DNA of 64,000 nucleotides, taken from contig DASZOM010000026.1 in the NCBI GenBank assembly GCA_035550735.1, positions 1-64,000 on the forward strand, in the 5' to 3' direction. Below are positions 33,082-42,368 of this stretch, in pieces. This stretch comes from JANQRA01 sp035550735 (GTDB lineage: Bacteria > Actinomycetota > Acidimicrobiia > Spongiisociales > ZC4RG35). Every line of letters starts with the position of its first letter. Position 1 is the first letter of the stretch. Made by a program: the position numbers and the translations under genes. The notes under the pieces were generated by a model. It was not told where the DNA came from, did not search any database, and worked only from the letters and a program-made list of their open reading frames with translations.

Positions 33082-35438
33082 GACCGGTCCGTCTCCGCGT
33101 CGAGGGCTTCTCCGCCTATCGGGAGCCGGTCGATGTCGACTTCGCCGGCGTCGATTTCTTCTCGCTCACCGGTCCCACCGGATCGGGGAAGTCGAGCCTC
33201 GTCGACGCCATGGTGTTCGCCCTGTTCGGCCGGGTCCCCCGGCTCGGGGGCAACGCGGTGGCACCGGCGATCAGTGCGGGTGCCGATCGCGCCCGGGTTC
33301 GCTTCGACTTCGAGGTCGGCAACACCGTCTACTGCGCGGTGCGGATGGCCCAGCGGACCAGCACCGGTGGGGCGTCGGTGCGGGAGGCCCGTCTCCAGGA
33401 GGGCGAGCAGGTGCTCGCCGACGGCGCCGACGATGTGACCGAGGCCGTCGAGGAGCTGCTCAGGCTGCGCTTCGAAGACTTCACCCGAACCGTCGTCCTC
33501 CCCCAGGGGGAGTTCGCCCGTTTCCTGACCGCGACCAAGGCGGAGCGCCAGGGCCTGCTTCGAAACCTCCTCGGGCTCGACGTCTACACCCGGGTCAGGG
33601 AGCTCGCCCGGACCCGGTCTGCGGTGGCCGGGGAGAGGGCTGAGGGGGCGCGTCGTGCCCTGGAGACCCTGGAGCTGGCCGACGCCGCCACGATGGAGCT
33701 GGCCGTGGCGCGCAGCGAGGCGCTGGCCGAGCTCGTGACCGCGGTGGGTGAGGCAGAGAGGACATTGTCGGCGCTGGACGGCCAGGTGAACGAGGCCCGG
33801 GCCGATGCGGAGAGGGTGGCGGGCCACGTGGCCGACCTGACCTCGATCGAGGCGCCTCCACAGCTCGAGGAGCTCGACACGCTCTTCGTCGAGTCGCGAT
33901 CCCGTCTGGTGGAAGCCGAGGAGGTGGAGCGCGCCGGGAGACAGGGGCTGGCCAGGATCGAGTCGGTGTTGTCCGAGCTGCCCAGCGGCGACCAGATCGA
34001 GTCCTGGCGCCGGGCGCGCGCCCGGCTCGCCGAGTTGGAGGCCAGGCTCGACGATGACGCCCTGGAGCAGAGCCGGCTGGCGATGGCCGCCGCCGAGGAA
34101 GAGCTGCGGGTCGCAGTCGAGCACCTCGCCGATGTGGACCGCGAGATCGAGACCGAGCGGTCACGGCACGCCACCCACCTCATCGCCGCCGGGCTTCGCG
34201 TCGGCGCCCCCTGTCCGGTGTGTCTCCACGAGGTCGAGGAGCTTCCCGCGTCGTTGGAGCCGGTCTCGGTGGAGGTGACCGAAGGCCGACGCCAGGAGGC
34301 GTTGGATCGCGTGGAGTCGCTTCGCATCGCGGCGGCGAATGCGCGTGACGGGCTGGCACGGCTGGAGGCAGCCAGTGCCGAGGTCGAGGCCCAGGCGAGC
34401 GAGGTGCGCGAGATCGTTGCCGGTGCCCCGTCCCGCGAGGAGGTCGAGGAGCTGGCCACCCGTCGTGGCGAGCTCGACGAGAGCGCAGTTGCCGGCAGGG
34501 AGGCTCTGGTCGGGCTCGAGCAGGAGACATCAGCCGCCCGTGCCGCCCTCGAGTCCGTCGCCGACGCCTCGCGCCGGTTGTCCAGGCAGCTCACTGCCGC
34601 CCAGCTCAAGGTCGCGGCGCTCGACCCTCCACTCTCGGAGAGCGATGACGTCGTCGTGCAATGGAAGGACCTCCTCGCCTGGAAGGAGCACACCCTGACC
34701 CGGCTCGGCGAGGACAGAGAAGCCACGCTGGCGGCGGTCGAGGAGGCGGTGGCTGCCGCCGATTCCGCCCGCAAGGATCTAGCCGATCTGCTCGCCGGCC
34801 AGCAGATAACGCCGGTGGAGCCGTTCTCGGTGCAGGTGGCCACGGCGCATCAGGCAGCCCGCTCGTTGGTCGACTCCTATCAGCGGGCGGCCGAGCAGGC
34901 CGAGGAGTTGACCGAGCTGGAGCGCAGCGCAGCCGAGGAGGCGGCGATCGCCGACGCCCTAGCCGGCCATCTCCGGGCCGACGGATTCGAGCAATGGATG
35001 ATGGCCGGCGCCCTGACCGACCTGGTCGCCGGGGCGAACGACCTGCTCGGCCAGCTCTCCTCCGGGGGCTACTCCCTGGCAACGGACGACTCGGGGGGAT
35101 TCTCGATCGTCGATCATCGCAACGCAGACGAGCGACGGTCTGTCAACACCCTCTCGGGAGGGGAGACCTTCCTGGTCTCCCTGGCCTTGGCCCTGTCGCT
35201 GGCCGAGACCCTCTCCGCCGCAGGTGGCTCGGGTCTCGACGCCATCATCCTCGACGAGGGCTTCGGGGCCCTCGACGACGAGGCCCTCGACACCGTGGCC
35301 TCGGTGCTCGAGGAGCTCACCGAGCGGGGCCTGATGGTCGGCATCATCACCCACGTCAAGGAGCTCGCCGCCCGCGCTCCGGTGCGTTACGAGGTGCGCC
35401 GGGAGCCAACCGGTGCCCAGGTGAGGCCGGTGACATGA
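33078..35438 (+). CDS. sbcC: SbcC/Rad50-family ATPase
   Basis: This 786-residue SMC-like ATPase starts with MRPVRLRVEGFSAYREP and Walker A GPTGSGKSSLVDAM. Long coiled-coil arms flank a zinc hook with Cys379 and Cys382 (CPVC). The C-terminal lobe has LSGGETFLVSLALALSLAE and Walker B plus D-loop in ILDEGFGALDDEAL. It is shorter than E. coli SbcC (about 1050 residues), mainly through short arms. Its ATG overlaps the sbcD stop, and its stop overlaps the nurA-like start (ATGA both times), so three subunits appear to be made in a fixed ratio. Confidence 0.95.
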   Translation: MRPVRLRVEGFSAYREPVDVDFAGVDFFSLTGPTGSGKSSLVDAMVFALFGRVPRLGGNAVAPAISAGADRARVRFDFEVGNTVYCAVRMAQRTSTGGASVREARLQEGEQVLADGADDVTEAVEELLRLRFEDFTRTVVLPQGEFARFLTATKAERQGLLRNLLGLDVYTRVRELARTRSAVAGERAEGARRALETLELADAATMELAVARSEALAELVTAVGEAERTLSALDGQVNEARADAERVAGHVADLTSIEAPPQLEELDTLFVESRSRLVEAEEVERAGRQGLARIESVLSELPSGDQIESWRRARARLAELEARLDDDALEQSRLAMAAAEEELRVAVEHLADVDREIETERSRHATHLIAAGLRVGAPCPVCLHEVEELPASLEPVSVEVTEGRRQEALDRVESLRIAAANARDGLARLEAASAEVEAQASEVREIVAGAPSREEVEELATRRGELDESAVAGREALVGLEQETSAARAALESVADASRRLSRQLTAAQLKVAALDPPLSESDDVVVQWKDLLAWKEHTLTRLGEDREATLAAVEEAVAAADSARKDLADLLAGQQITPVEPFSVQVATAHQAARSLVDSYQRAAEQAEELTELERSAAEEAAIADALAGHLRADGFEQWMMAGALTDLVAGANDLLGQLSSGGYSLATDDSGGFSIVDHRNADERRSVNTLSGGETFLVSLALALSLAETLSAAGGSGLDAIILDEGFGALDDEALDTVASVLEELTERGLMVGIITHVKELAARAPVRYEVRREPTGAQVRPVT

Positions 35439-36346
35439 GATTCACGGTGGAGGCGTGGGACACCGACTACGGGACGCCGACCGAGCCCGAGCTCGACGAC
35501 GCCAGTCACAACGTCGATGTCGGCGTCGAGCTGCGCGCAGAGGAGTGGCGGCCCCTCCTCCCCGAGTTCGGCCCGGTCCCCGACATCTTGTTCATCGACG
35601 GTGTGCGGAGGGTCGATGCCACATTGTGGATCGAACAGCCTCCGGACTTTCCCGGCTTCGCACTGGCCGCCACCTATGCGGCCGGGGCGGTTCGCTGCAA
35701 TGGGGCGGCCCGCATCGAGGAGACGGCTGTGGAGAGGGGGCTGTTCACCTCGGCCCCGGCCGGTGACGTGGACACCGCCATCGGGATCTACGAGGTGAAG
35801 GCGACCAAAGGCACCACGCCCGAGGAGCTGTGGCTGGGGATCCAACAGAGGATGGGGGCGCTGGAGGCTGCGGTGACGAGACGTGCGGGCGGTGCCGAGA
35901 TGCTGGTGGTCGACGGCCCGTTGTCGCACGCCCGAGATCTCGAGAACGCGGTCGGGTACATCAAGACCCAGAAGGTCCAGTACCTCCCGCTCGAGCTCCG
36001 CCAGATTCTCGTGTCCCTCCCTGCCGGGTATCGGACACCTCTCTTCCTCACCACCACCTCGTGGAGCCGGTTCTCTTGGTATCTGCGTCTCGCCAACCAT
36101 GCCGGGCCCGCCGGGGGCCTGGTGCGTTGCGAGATAGACGCCGACACCACCGTGGGCGATGCCGCCAGAGTCGCCACCCGGGTGAGCGCCACGCTCCCTC
36201 GCTACGCCTCGGCCAGGCACAAGGACCCGCGGGCGCCACAGAACCTCTACCCGATCGGGGGTCTGGAGCGTGAGCTCCGGCACCGGCTCGGTGACAGGGA
36301 GATGGCGATCAGAGCGCTACGCAGGGCCGCCGCTCGGGCTGCCTAG
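35435..36346 (+). CDS. nurA: NurA-like 5'-3' nuclease
   Basis: This 303-residue protein is assigned to the NurA family from motif spacing: LFIDGVRRVDA with Asp55 in the first acidic motif, MLVVDGPLSHARD with Asp160, GYIKTQKVQYLP, and the C-terminal NLYPIGGLERELRHRLGD (from about 270), matching the Tyr-Pro plus acidic helix of NurA. NurA digests DNA ends and is driven by HerA. Start and operon position (ATGA overlap with sbcC) support a role with SbcCD and the HerA-like gene at 27510. It shares its stop bases CTAG with a convergent EamA gene. Family-level confidence is moderate because NurA sequences diverge strongly. Confidence 0.68.
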   Translation: MRFTVEAWDTDYGTPTEPELDDASHNVDVGVELRAEEWRPLLPEFGPVPDILFIDGVRRVDATLWIEQPPDFPGFALAATYAAGAVRCNGAARIEETAVERGLFTSAPAGDVDTAIGIYEVKATKGTTPEELWLGIQQRMGALEAAVTRRAGGAEMLVVDGPLSHARDLENAVGYIKTQKVQYLPLELRQILVSLPAGYRTPLFLTTTSWSRFSWYLRLANHAGPAGGLVRCEIDADTTVGDAARVATRVSATLPRYASARHKDPRAPQNLYPIGGLERELRHRLGDREMAIRALRRAAARAA

Positions 36347-37260
36347 CCGGCTCTTCCCGTCTCACGACGGGAGGCGAGGATCGCCCCGGCGATGACCAGG
36401 AGCACTCCGACGACGGCCACCGGTGAGATCACCTCGGAGCGGAAGACGACGCCCAGGACCATGGCGACCACCGGGAGCAGATAGGTCATCACGGAGGCAC
36501 GGGTGGCGCCGACACTCCCGGTCAGATTGCCCATCAGGACGAAGGCGAGTCCAGTCCCCAGGACTCCGATCGCGGCCACGGCGAGCAGGGAGGGCCAGGC
36601 AAAGCTGGAGTCGAAGGCCCCGATCACGCCGAACGGTGCGACCATCGGCACCGCGATCTTGAGCACCGACGCCATCAGCGGCAGTGACCCGTACTTCTGC
36701 TGGAGCGGTGGAACGATGTTGAGCGACACCGCGTAGCCCAGGGTCGCGATCAGCACCAGGCCCACGCCCAGCGCCTGGGTGCTGCCCGACCCCGCCGAGG
36801 GGAGGGCGATGGCGAGGATGCCGACGAACCCGACGGCCACGCCGATCACCTGCAGCGGCCCGGGGAAGGCTCTGAGCAGAGCCGTCGCGATCACTGCGGT
36901 GAAGATGGGAGTCGCCCCGTTGAGCATCCCGGCGACGGCCGAGTCGATCCATTGTTGAGCGATCGGGAAGAGCGTGAATGGGATCGCGACCCAGATCGCG
37001 GCGAGCAGACCCACGGACCCGTAGTCGCTTCGGTCGATCTTCACCGTGCGGGCCCTCGGGATGGCGCTGAGGGCGGCCGCACCCAGGGCAACCCGCAGGA
37101 AGGTGACCAGGCCGGGATGGAATGCGTCGAGCCCGATCGCGATGAAGAGGAACGACGAGCCCCAGATCAGGGAGAGTGAGACGAAGCGTCCCCAGTCGAG
37201 GGTGGTGAACGCCTCCCGGTTGGTGCCATGGGAGGTCTGGAGGAGTCTTGTCGAAGCCAT
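36343..37260 (-). CDS. EamA/DMT-superfamily transporter
   Basis: This 305-residue protein has ten hydrophobic segments in two EamA halves; the start of the first half is FVSLSLIWGSSFLFIAIGLD and the second contains ALGVGLVLIATLGYAVSLNIV. It resembles RhaT/YdcZ-type drug and metabolite exporters with unknown substrate. The ATG at 37260 is used; a TTG at 37302 overlapping the upstream gene's stop (TTGA) would add 14 residues and would couple it to the FMN-binding gene. It is the last gene of a leftward set with gpsA. Confidence 0.83.
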   Translation of the reverse strand: MASTRLLQTSHGTNREAFTTLDWGRFVSLSLIWGSSFLFIAIGLDAFHPGLVTFLRVALGAAALSAIPRARTVKIDRSDYGSVGLLAAIWVAIPFTLFPIAQQWIDSAVAGMLNGATPIFTAVIATALLRAFPGPLQVIGVAVGFVGILAIALPSAGSGSTQALGVGLVLIATLGYAVSLNIVPPLQQKYGSLPLMASVLKIAVPMVAPFGVIGAFDSSFAWPSLLAVAAIGVLGTGLAFVLMGNLTGSVGATRASVMTYLLPVVAMVLGVVFRSEVISPVAVVGVLLVIAGAILASRRETGRAG

Positions 37261-37298
37261 CGTTGATTGGAACCCCGTTCGGAGGGCTCCGGTTGCAC

Positions 37299-37931
37299 TC
37301 AACGCGTCAGGCGGCGCAAATAGTCCGGGACGTCGATGCCGGGCACCAGGTCCGCGGAAGGAACGGGATCGCCGGTCTCCTGCCTCATCGGCACCACTCC
37401 CGCCCAGACATGGGCGGCCATGTCCTCGGGCTCGTCCTCGGGATCGCCGGTGCGGACCTTGGCCGACACTTCGTCCAGAGGCAGGGAGATCACCGTGGTC
37501 TGCCGCAGTTCGGGCTCGGTGGAGGGCCGCACGTCGGCGAGACGACCCGGCAGGAGAGTGTCCACGATGTGGTCCAGCGCCCTTCGCTTCTCCTCACCCT
37601 CGAGCAGGGTCCCGGTGCCATGGATGACGACACTGCGATAGTTCGCCGACGAGTTGAAGGCGCTCCTCGCGACCACGAGACCGTCGAGATGGGTGACGGC
37701 GACGCTCAGTGGTGAGCCGGCGCGCACGGCCCGGGCCAGGCCCATCGAGGTCGACCCGTGCAGGAGGATGCGATCGCCCAGGCGTGCGTACAGGATCGGC
37801 AGCACCACCGGACGCCCCTCGGTGACGTAGGCGGCATGGCAGTGGAAACCGGCGTCGAGGATGGCGTGCACCGCGTCCATGTCGGTGACGGCCCGCTCGG
37901 GCAGTCTCTTGATCCGGGTCTTCTCCGTCAT
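37299..37931 (-). CDS. Pyridoxamine 5'-phosphate oxidase-related FMN-binding protein
   Basis: This 210-residue protein fits the Pyrid_oxidase_2/NimA-like split-barrel group: AVTDMDAVHAILDAGFHCHAAY, the FMN-contact VLPILYARLGDRILLHGSTSMG, and SANYRSVVIHGTG. Such proteins bind FMN or F420 and act as small reductases; some confer nitroimidazole resistance. The substrate is unknown. Its ATG overlaps the gpsA stop by four bases, so the two are co-translated. A C-terminal extension of about 40 residues (AAHVWAGVVPMRQETGDPVP) is common in this subgroup. Confidence 0.85.
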   Translation of the reverse strand: MTEKTRIKRLPERAVTDMDAVHAILDAGFHCHAAYVTEGRPVVLPILYARLGDRILLHGSTSMGLARAVRAGSPLSVAVTHLDGLVVARSAFNSSANYRSVVIHGTGTLLEGEEKRRALDHIVDTLLPGRLADVRPSTEPELRQTTVISLPLDEVSAKVRTGDPEDEPEDMAAHVWAGVVPMRQETGDPVPSADLVPGIDVPDYLRRLTR

Positions 37932-38929
37932 ACGGACTCCGCCTTGGCCTGCCTGGTCATCAGTCGCAGCACTGCGTCTCGTGGGGTGACTTCGCCTCGG
38001 AGCACCATGTCGACGTGCCCGGCGATGGGCATCTCGACGCCCGCCCTCTCGGCGAGGGCGACCACGCTCTCGGTCGTCTTCACGCCTTCGGCCACCATGC
38101 GCATCTCGGAGACGATCTCCTCGAGGCTCTTCCCCAGGGCGAGGGCGTAACCCACCCGATGGTTGCGGCTCTTGTCCGAGCTGCAGGTTGCGATGAGGTC
38201 TCCCATCCCGGCGAGCCCGGCGAAGGTCTCCGGACGGCCTCCGAGGGCCACCCCGAGTCTGGTGAGCTCGGCGAGGGCCCTGGTGAGGAGGGTCGCCCGG
38301 GTGTTGTCCCCGAAGCCGAGCCCGTCCGACATCCCGGAGGCGATCGCCATCACGTTCTTCAGCGCTCCGCCCAGCTCACACCCGGTGACGTCGTCGTTGG
38401 TGTAGACCCGGAAGCTGGGGCCCATGAGCAGCTCCTGGAGGCGCCTCGCCGCTTCGGGATCGCGCATGGCGACCACCGCCGCCGCCGGCTGGCCGGCGAT
38501 CACCTCGACAGCCAGATTGGGGCCGGTCAGCACGCCGACGACCGTCCGCTCGTGGCCGGGCGCCAGCTCGGCCACGATCTCGGTCATGGTGCGAAGGGAC
38601 TCCTGCTCGATCCCCTTGGTGAGGGAGAGCACCGGTGTGTCGTCGGCGATGAGACCGGCGATCGGCGTGAAGACGTCACGGAACCCGTGGGAGGGCACCG
38701 CCATGACGATGGTCCCCGCCCCTGACACGGCGTCGGCGAGATCATGGGTGGCGCGAAGAGCCGGGGGCAGTGTGAACTCGGGCAGGTAGTCGGGGTTGGC
38801 TCGACGCTCGTTGATCGCCTCGGCCAGTGAGCGCCGTCTCGCCCAGAGCACAGTCTCCACCCGGGCCGCGGCGATCGAGGCGACGGTGGTGCCCCAGGAC
38901 CCGGCTCCTATCACCGCGACCGTGTTCAT
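37928..38929 (-). CDS. gpsA: NAD(P)+-dependent glycerol-3-phosphate dehydrogenase
   Basis: This 333-residue protein has the Rossmann entry VAVIGAGSWGTTVASIAA, the substrate loop GPNLAVEV, and the active-site GCELGGALKNVMAIASGMSDGLGFGDNTRA with the catalytic Lys. GpsA reduces dihydroxyacetone phosphate to sn-glycerol 3-phosphate, the backbone of membrane phospholipids. Length is usual for the family. The gene overlaps the downstream FMN-binding gene by four bases and is divergent from ychF with 55 bases between. Start is an ATG. Confidence 0.96.
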   Translation of the reverse strand: MNTVAVIGAGSWGTTVASIAAARVETVLWARRRSLAEAINERRANPDYLPEFTLPPALRATHDLADAVSGAGTIVMAVPSHGFRDVFTPIAGLIADDTPVLSLTKGIEQESLRTMTEIVAELAPGHERTVVGVLTGPNLAVEVIAGQPAAAVVAMRDPEAARRLQELLMGPSFRVYTNDDVTGCELGGALKNVMAIASGMSDGLGFGDNTRATLLTRALAELTRLGVALGGRPETFAGLAGMGDLIATCSSDKSRNHRVGYALALGKSLEEIVSEMRMVAEGVKTTESVVALAERAGVEMPIAGHVDMVLRGEVTPRDAVLRLMTRQAKAESV

Positions 38930-38984
38930 CTCCCAGCACGCTAATCAGCCGCCGGCGCCCGGCTCCCTAACCTGACGTGACCGC

Positions 38985-40067
38985 ATGGCACTCTCCATAG
39001 GCATCGTCGGGCTGCCCAACGTGGGCAAGTCGACCCTGTTCAATGCACTGACCAGGGCCGGGGCGCTGGCGGCCAACTACCCGTTCGCCACGATCGAGCC
39101 GAACACCGGCATCGTGCCCATCCCCGATCCCAGAGTTGAGCGGCTCGCAGACCTGTTCCGGTCGGATCGTGCCATCCAGGCCAGCGTCAAGTTCGTCGAC
39201 ATCGCCGGGTTGGTTGAGGGGGCCAGCCAGGGGGAGGGCCTGGGCAACAGGTTCCTCGCCAACATCCGCGACGTCAGTGCGATCTGCCACGTGGTGCGGG
39301 CCTTCGAGTCGGCCAGCGTGGTCCATGTCGGTGAGCAGATCGAACCGGCGAGAGACATCGAGGTGGTCGAGACCGAGCTCGCCCTGGCCGACCTGGAGAC
39401 GATCGAACGCAGACTGCCCCGTCTGGAGAGGGAGGCCACGGTGGACCGCTTCCTTCAGCCCCGGGTGGAGAGTCTGCGACGGCTGAGGGAAGTGGTTGGC
39501 TCGGGCGAGATGGTCAGCCGCCACCCCGAGCTGGGTGACGCGGTGACCGAGCACTTCGACCTGCACCTGCTCACAGTCAAGCCGGTGATCTATGTGTTCA
39601 ACATGGACGAGGCCGGACTCGCCGATCAGAGCCGGAGGAGCGAGCTCGCCTCGCTCGTCGCCCCGGCGACCGCCCTCTTCCTCGACGCACAGATCGAGGC
39701 CGAGCTGGTCGAGCTGGAGCCTTCGGAGCAGCTGGAGATGCTGCATGCGGTGGGCCAGAGTGAGCCCGGTCTCCACGCGGTGGTCCGTGCCGCCTACGAG
39801 ACGCTCGGGCTGCAGAGCTTTCTGACCGCGGGGGATAAGGAGACCCGGGCCTGGACGATCCCTCGGGGGGCTACGGCGCCCGAGGCGGCGGGTGTCATCC
39901 ACACCGACTTCCAGCGGGGCTTCATCGCCGCCGAGGTCGTCGACTACGACCGTCTGGTCTCAGCGGGGTCGTGGCAGGCGGCTAGATCGGCCGGTCTGGT
40001 CAGGACCGAGGGCAAGGGCTACGTGATGCGCCCCGGAGACGTGGTCGAGTTCCGGTTCAACGTCTGA
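38985..40067 (+). CDS. ychF: Redox-responsive ATPase/GTPase YchF (OLA1 family)
   Basis: This 360-residue protein has the Obg-family G1 GLPNVGKSTLFNALT, G3 DIAGLVEGASQGEGLGN, and the OLA1-specific NMDE at G4, which selects ATP over GTP. A coiled-coil insertion and a C-terminal TGS domain (about 275-358, ending MRPGDVVEFRF) complete the family layout. YchF binds ribosomes and is a negative regulator of the oxidative stress response in E. coli. It stands as a single gene, seven bases from the convergent antiporter stop. Confidence 0.97.
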   Translation: MALSIGIVGLPNVGKSTLFNALTRAGALAANYPFATIEPNTGIVPIPDPRVERLADLFRSDRAIQASVKFVDIAGLVEGASQGEGLGNRFLANIRDVSAICHVVRAFESASVVHVGEQIEPARDIEVVETELALADLETIERRLPRLEREATVDRFLQPRVESLRRLREVVGSGEMVSRHPELGDAVTEHFDLHLLTVKPVIYVFNMDEAGLADQSRRSELASLVAPATALFLDAQIEAELVELEPSEQLEMLHAVGQSEPGLHAVVRAAYETLGLQSFLTAGDKETRAWTIPRGATAPEAAGVIHTDFQRGFIAAEVVDYDRLVSAGSWQAARSAGLVRTEGKGYVMRPGDVVEFRFNV

Positions 40068-40073
40068 CCTCCG

Positions 40074-42272
40074 TCAGTTCCGGAACGAGGGCATGGCGAC
40101 GATCAGACAGGGGAGACCCGAGTTCTCGATCATGTAGCTGATCCGATGGCCGAAGAATGGCCGGTCGGTGAGCGGCCGGCTGGCGGTCCCCAGCACCACG
40201 ACGTCGAAATCCTGGCCGGAGGCGAAGTCGAGGATCTCCTGCTCGGCGTTGGGGGCCACCCGGATCTCGGTGCTCACCTCGGCGCCCAGCCGGGTGCCGA
40301 AGGCACGCGACTCCTCGACCAGGGTCTCGGCCGTCCTCATCGCGTCGTCGACCCGCCCACCCTCGAGGAACATCCCCTCCCCGTCGGGCCGGTTGACCAC
40401 ATGCAGCGCGACTGCCTCCCCCCCGGCGACATGCGCCAGCGTGAACCCCAGCTCTTCCGCCGCCCGGCTGGTCCTGCTGGCGGTGACCGGTACCAGGACC
40501 TTGCGGGGCAGCCGATCGGGGATCTCTTCGCCATCGGGAACGCGGACGATCACCGTCTGGATCTGAACCTCGCGGAGCACCCGCTCCACCACACTGGACT
40601 CCAGGGACCTCTCCGCCCTCCCCGACGCCCCCATGACCAGCACGTCGTAACCGAGACGGCTCTCGGCGACTATCGCATCAGAGGGATCGTCGGCGACCGA
40701 CCGGATGATCTGGGTCGAGCGGCCGTCGAGCGCGCTGATCACCGCGGAGGGGTCGGCACTCACCCCGGAGCGGGCTTTGCGACGACCGCCTTCCTCGGGA
40801 CGGTCGATGGCGAGCACGGTCAATTCGGCGTCGGCGAACACCGATGCCGCGATCCGGGCGGCGTAGATGCTGTTGTCACCGCCGCGAGTGGGCAGCAGCA
40901 CCCGCCCGACCCCGAGTATCTCGGAGCCCTCCTTCAGCGACTCCCTCTCGAGACGCTCCGCCTCTTCGGGGGGGAGCTCGAAACGTCCCATGGCCCAGCG
41001 GAGCAGCGACGGGGCGGCGAGGGAGGTGGTGATGGCGGCGAGCAGCAGCACCGTGTAGCCCGCCTCGTTGATGACACCGACGTTGAGGCCGATGATCGCC
41101 ACCACGACTCCCATCACACCCAACGGGCTCAGCCCGGCGCCGAGCGCCAGGCTCTCGTTGGTGCCGACTCCGACGATGCGCCCGCTCACGATGGTCCCCA
41201 CGATCTTGGAGACGACCGCGAGCACGATGGCGACTGCCGTCCAGATGGCGATCTGGACGTCGGCGAGAGCGGTGATGTCGACCCGCAAGCCGCTCAATGC
41301 GAAGAAGATGGGCGCGAAGAACGCCGTGGTCACCATCTCGAGACGATCTCGGACCTGGGGGAGCTGATGTCGGACTCGGGCCAGGACCAGACCAGCAACG
41401 TAGGCGCCGAGGATCGCCTCGACACGGAGGGCCTGGGTGATCGCACCGCAGATCAACCCGATGACGACGGCGAGGGAGAACCCCGCCTCGACACTGGAGC
41501 GACGGGACAGGGCAAAGCGGAAGAGCCGGTCGAGCAGGCTTCGCCCCACGGTCATCGCGGCGATGACGAACAGGATCAAGCCACCGAAGGAGACCCCGAT
41601 CTGGTCGAATCGCACGCCTCCCACCGCGATCCCGGAAATGAGGGCGAGGACCAGCCAGCCGACCGCGTCCTTGGCCATGGCCGCGGCCAGGACGACCTGG
41701 GCGAAGTCGCGACGCATGACGCCGAGGTCGGCGAGGATCTTGCCCACCACCGGCAGCGCCGAGACCGAGAGGGCGAGCCCGAAGAACACGGCGAAGATCC
41801 AGGGTGCGGGGGCCACCGAGCCGGAGAACAGCCCGGCGAGGAAGTAGCCGACGACCCCGGTCACCAGCATGGGGAGGAGCATCGATCCGGTCGCCACCGC
41901 CAGCGCCACCTTCTTGAAGCGGGCGATGATGCCGAGATCCGTCTCGAATCCCATCACGACGAGGAGGAAGACGACCCCCAGCCAGGCGAGGCCGAAGGAG
42001 GCCGAGTTCACCTCCGGCTCGGCCACGAAGACCCACTCGAAGACGGTTGGGAATACCAACCCGAAGAGTGACGGGCCGAGGACCACGCCGGCCAACAGCT
42101 CGCCCACCACCGGCGGCTGATTGAGCCGCTTCATCAACGCACCGAGAAGACGTGCCACCGCGACGAGCAGGGTGACCTGGACGATGAAGACCAGGACCTG
42201 ATGCTCGTCCAGCGGGGCATCGACGACGCCGGGTGCATCGACGCCGATGACCGGCAGGGTGATCACGGGCAT
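40074..42272 (-). CDS. CPA2-type cation/proton antiporter with C-terminal USP domains
   Basis: This 732-residue protein begins with a Kef/NapA-like antiporter domain (about residues 25-425) of 12-13 membrane helices: LNQPPVVGELLAGVVLGPSLFG, WLGVVFLLVVMGFETDL, and KDAVGWLVLALISG, where the Lys-Asp pair replaces the usual double acidic motif. Two cytosolic universal-stress-protein-like domains follow (about 455-580 and 590-730), each with a GxxGR-type or VLGTASR nucleotide-loop remnant. It should exchange Na+ or K+ for protons, possibly gated by a nucleotide bound to the USP part. It is divergent from gcvP, with 96 bases between. Confidence 0.9.
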   Translation of the reverse strand: MPVITLPVIGVDAPGVVDAPLDEHQVLVFIVQVTLLVAVARLLGALMKRLNQPPVVGELLAGVVLGPSLFGLVFPTVFEWVFVAEPEVNSASFGLAWLGVVFLLVVMGFETDLGIIARFKKVALAVATGSMLLPMLVTGVVGYFLAGLFSGSVAPAPWIFAVFFGLALSVSALPVVGKILADLGVMRRDFAQVVLAAAMAKDAVGWLVLALISGIAVGGVRFDQIGVSFGGLILFVIAAMTVGRSLLDRLFRFALSRRSSVEAGFSLAVVIGLICGAITQALRVEAILGAYVAGLVLARVRHQLPQVRDRLEMVTTAFFAPIFFALSGLRVDITALADVQIAIWTAVAIVLAVVSKIVGTIVSGRIVGVGTNESLALGAGLSPLGVMGVVVAIIGLNVGVINEAGYTVLLLAAITTSLAAPSLLRWAMGRFELPPEEAERLERESLKEGSEILGVGRVLLPTRGGDNSIYAARIAASVFADAELTVLAIDRPEEGGRRKARSGVSADPSAVISALDGRSTQIIRSVADDPSDAIVAESRLGYDVLVMGASGRAERSLESSVVERVLREVQIQTVIVRVPDGEEIPDRLPRKVLVPVTASRTSRAAEELGFTLAHVAGGEAVALHVVNRPDGEGMFLEGGRVDDAMRTAETLVEESRAFGTRLGAEVSTEIRVAPNAEQEILDFASGQDFDVVVLGTASRPLTDRPFFGHRISYMIENSGLPCLIVAMPSFRN

Positions 42273-42368
42273 CGGGGCACGTTAGACCGGGCAGCCGTCG
42301 CGCCCCCGAACCGCATCCGGGGACGATGGGCGGAATGGGACGACTTGCTTATCATCGCCGACAGACCG

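Noticed and set aside
33584..34843. Ser/Ala-rich 419-codon minus-strand frame inside sbcC
   Set aside because: It is the reverse of the Glu/Ala/Leu coiled-coil arms of SbcC, a standard artefact.
40146..42071. 641-codon open frame on the plus strand opposite the antiporter
   Set aside because: It is antisense to a clear membrane transporter and its translation is Asp/Gly/His/Arg-rich low complexity, as expected for the shadow of a GC-rich gene.
42273..42368. Possible glycine riboswitch before gcvP
   Set aside because: The 96-base leader is too short for a tandem glycine aptamer and shows only a small CCCCG/CGGGG hairpin.
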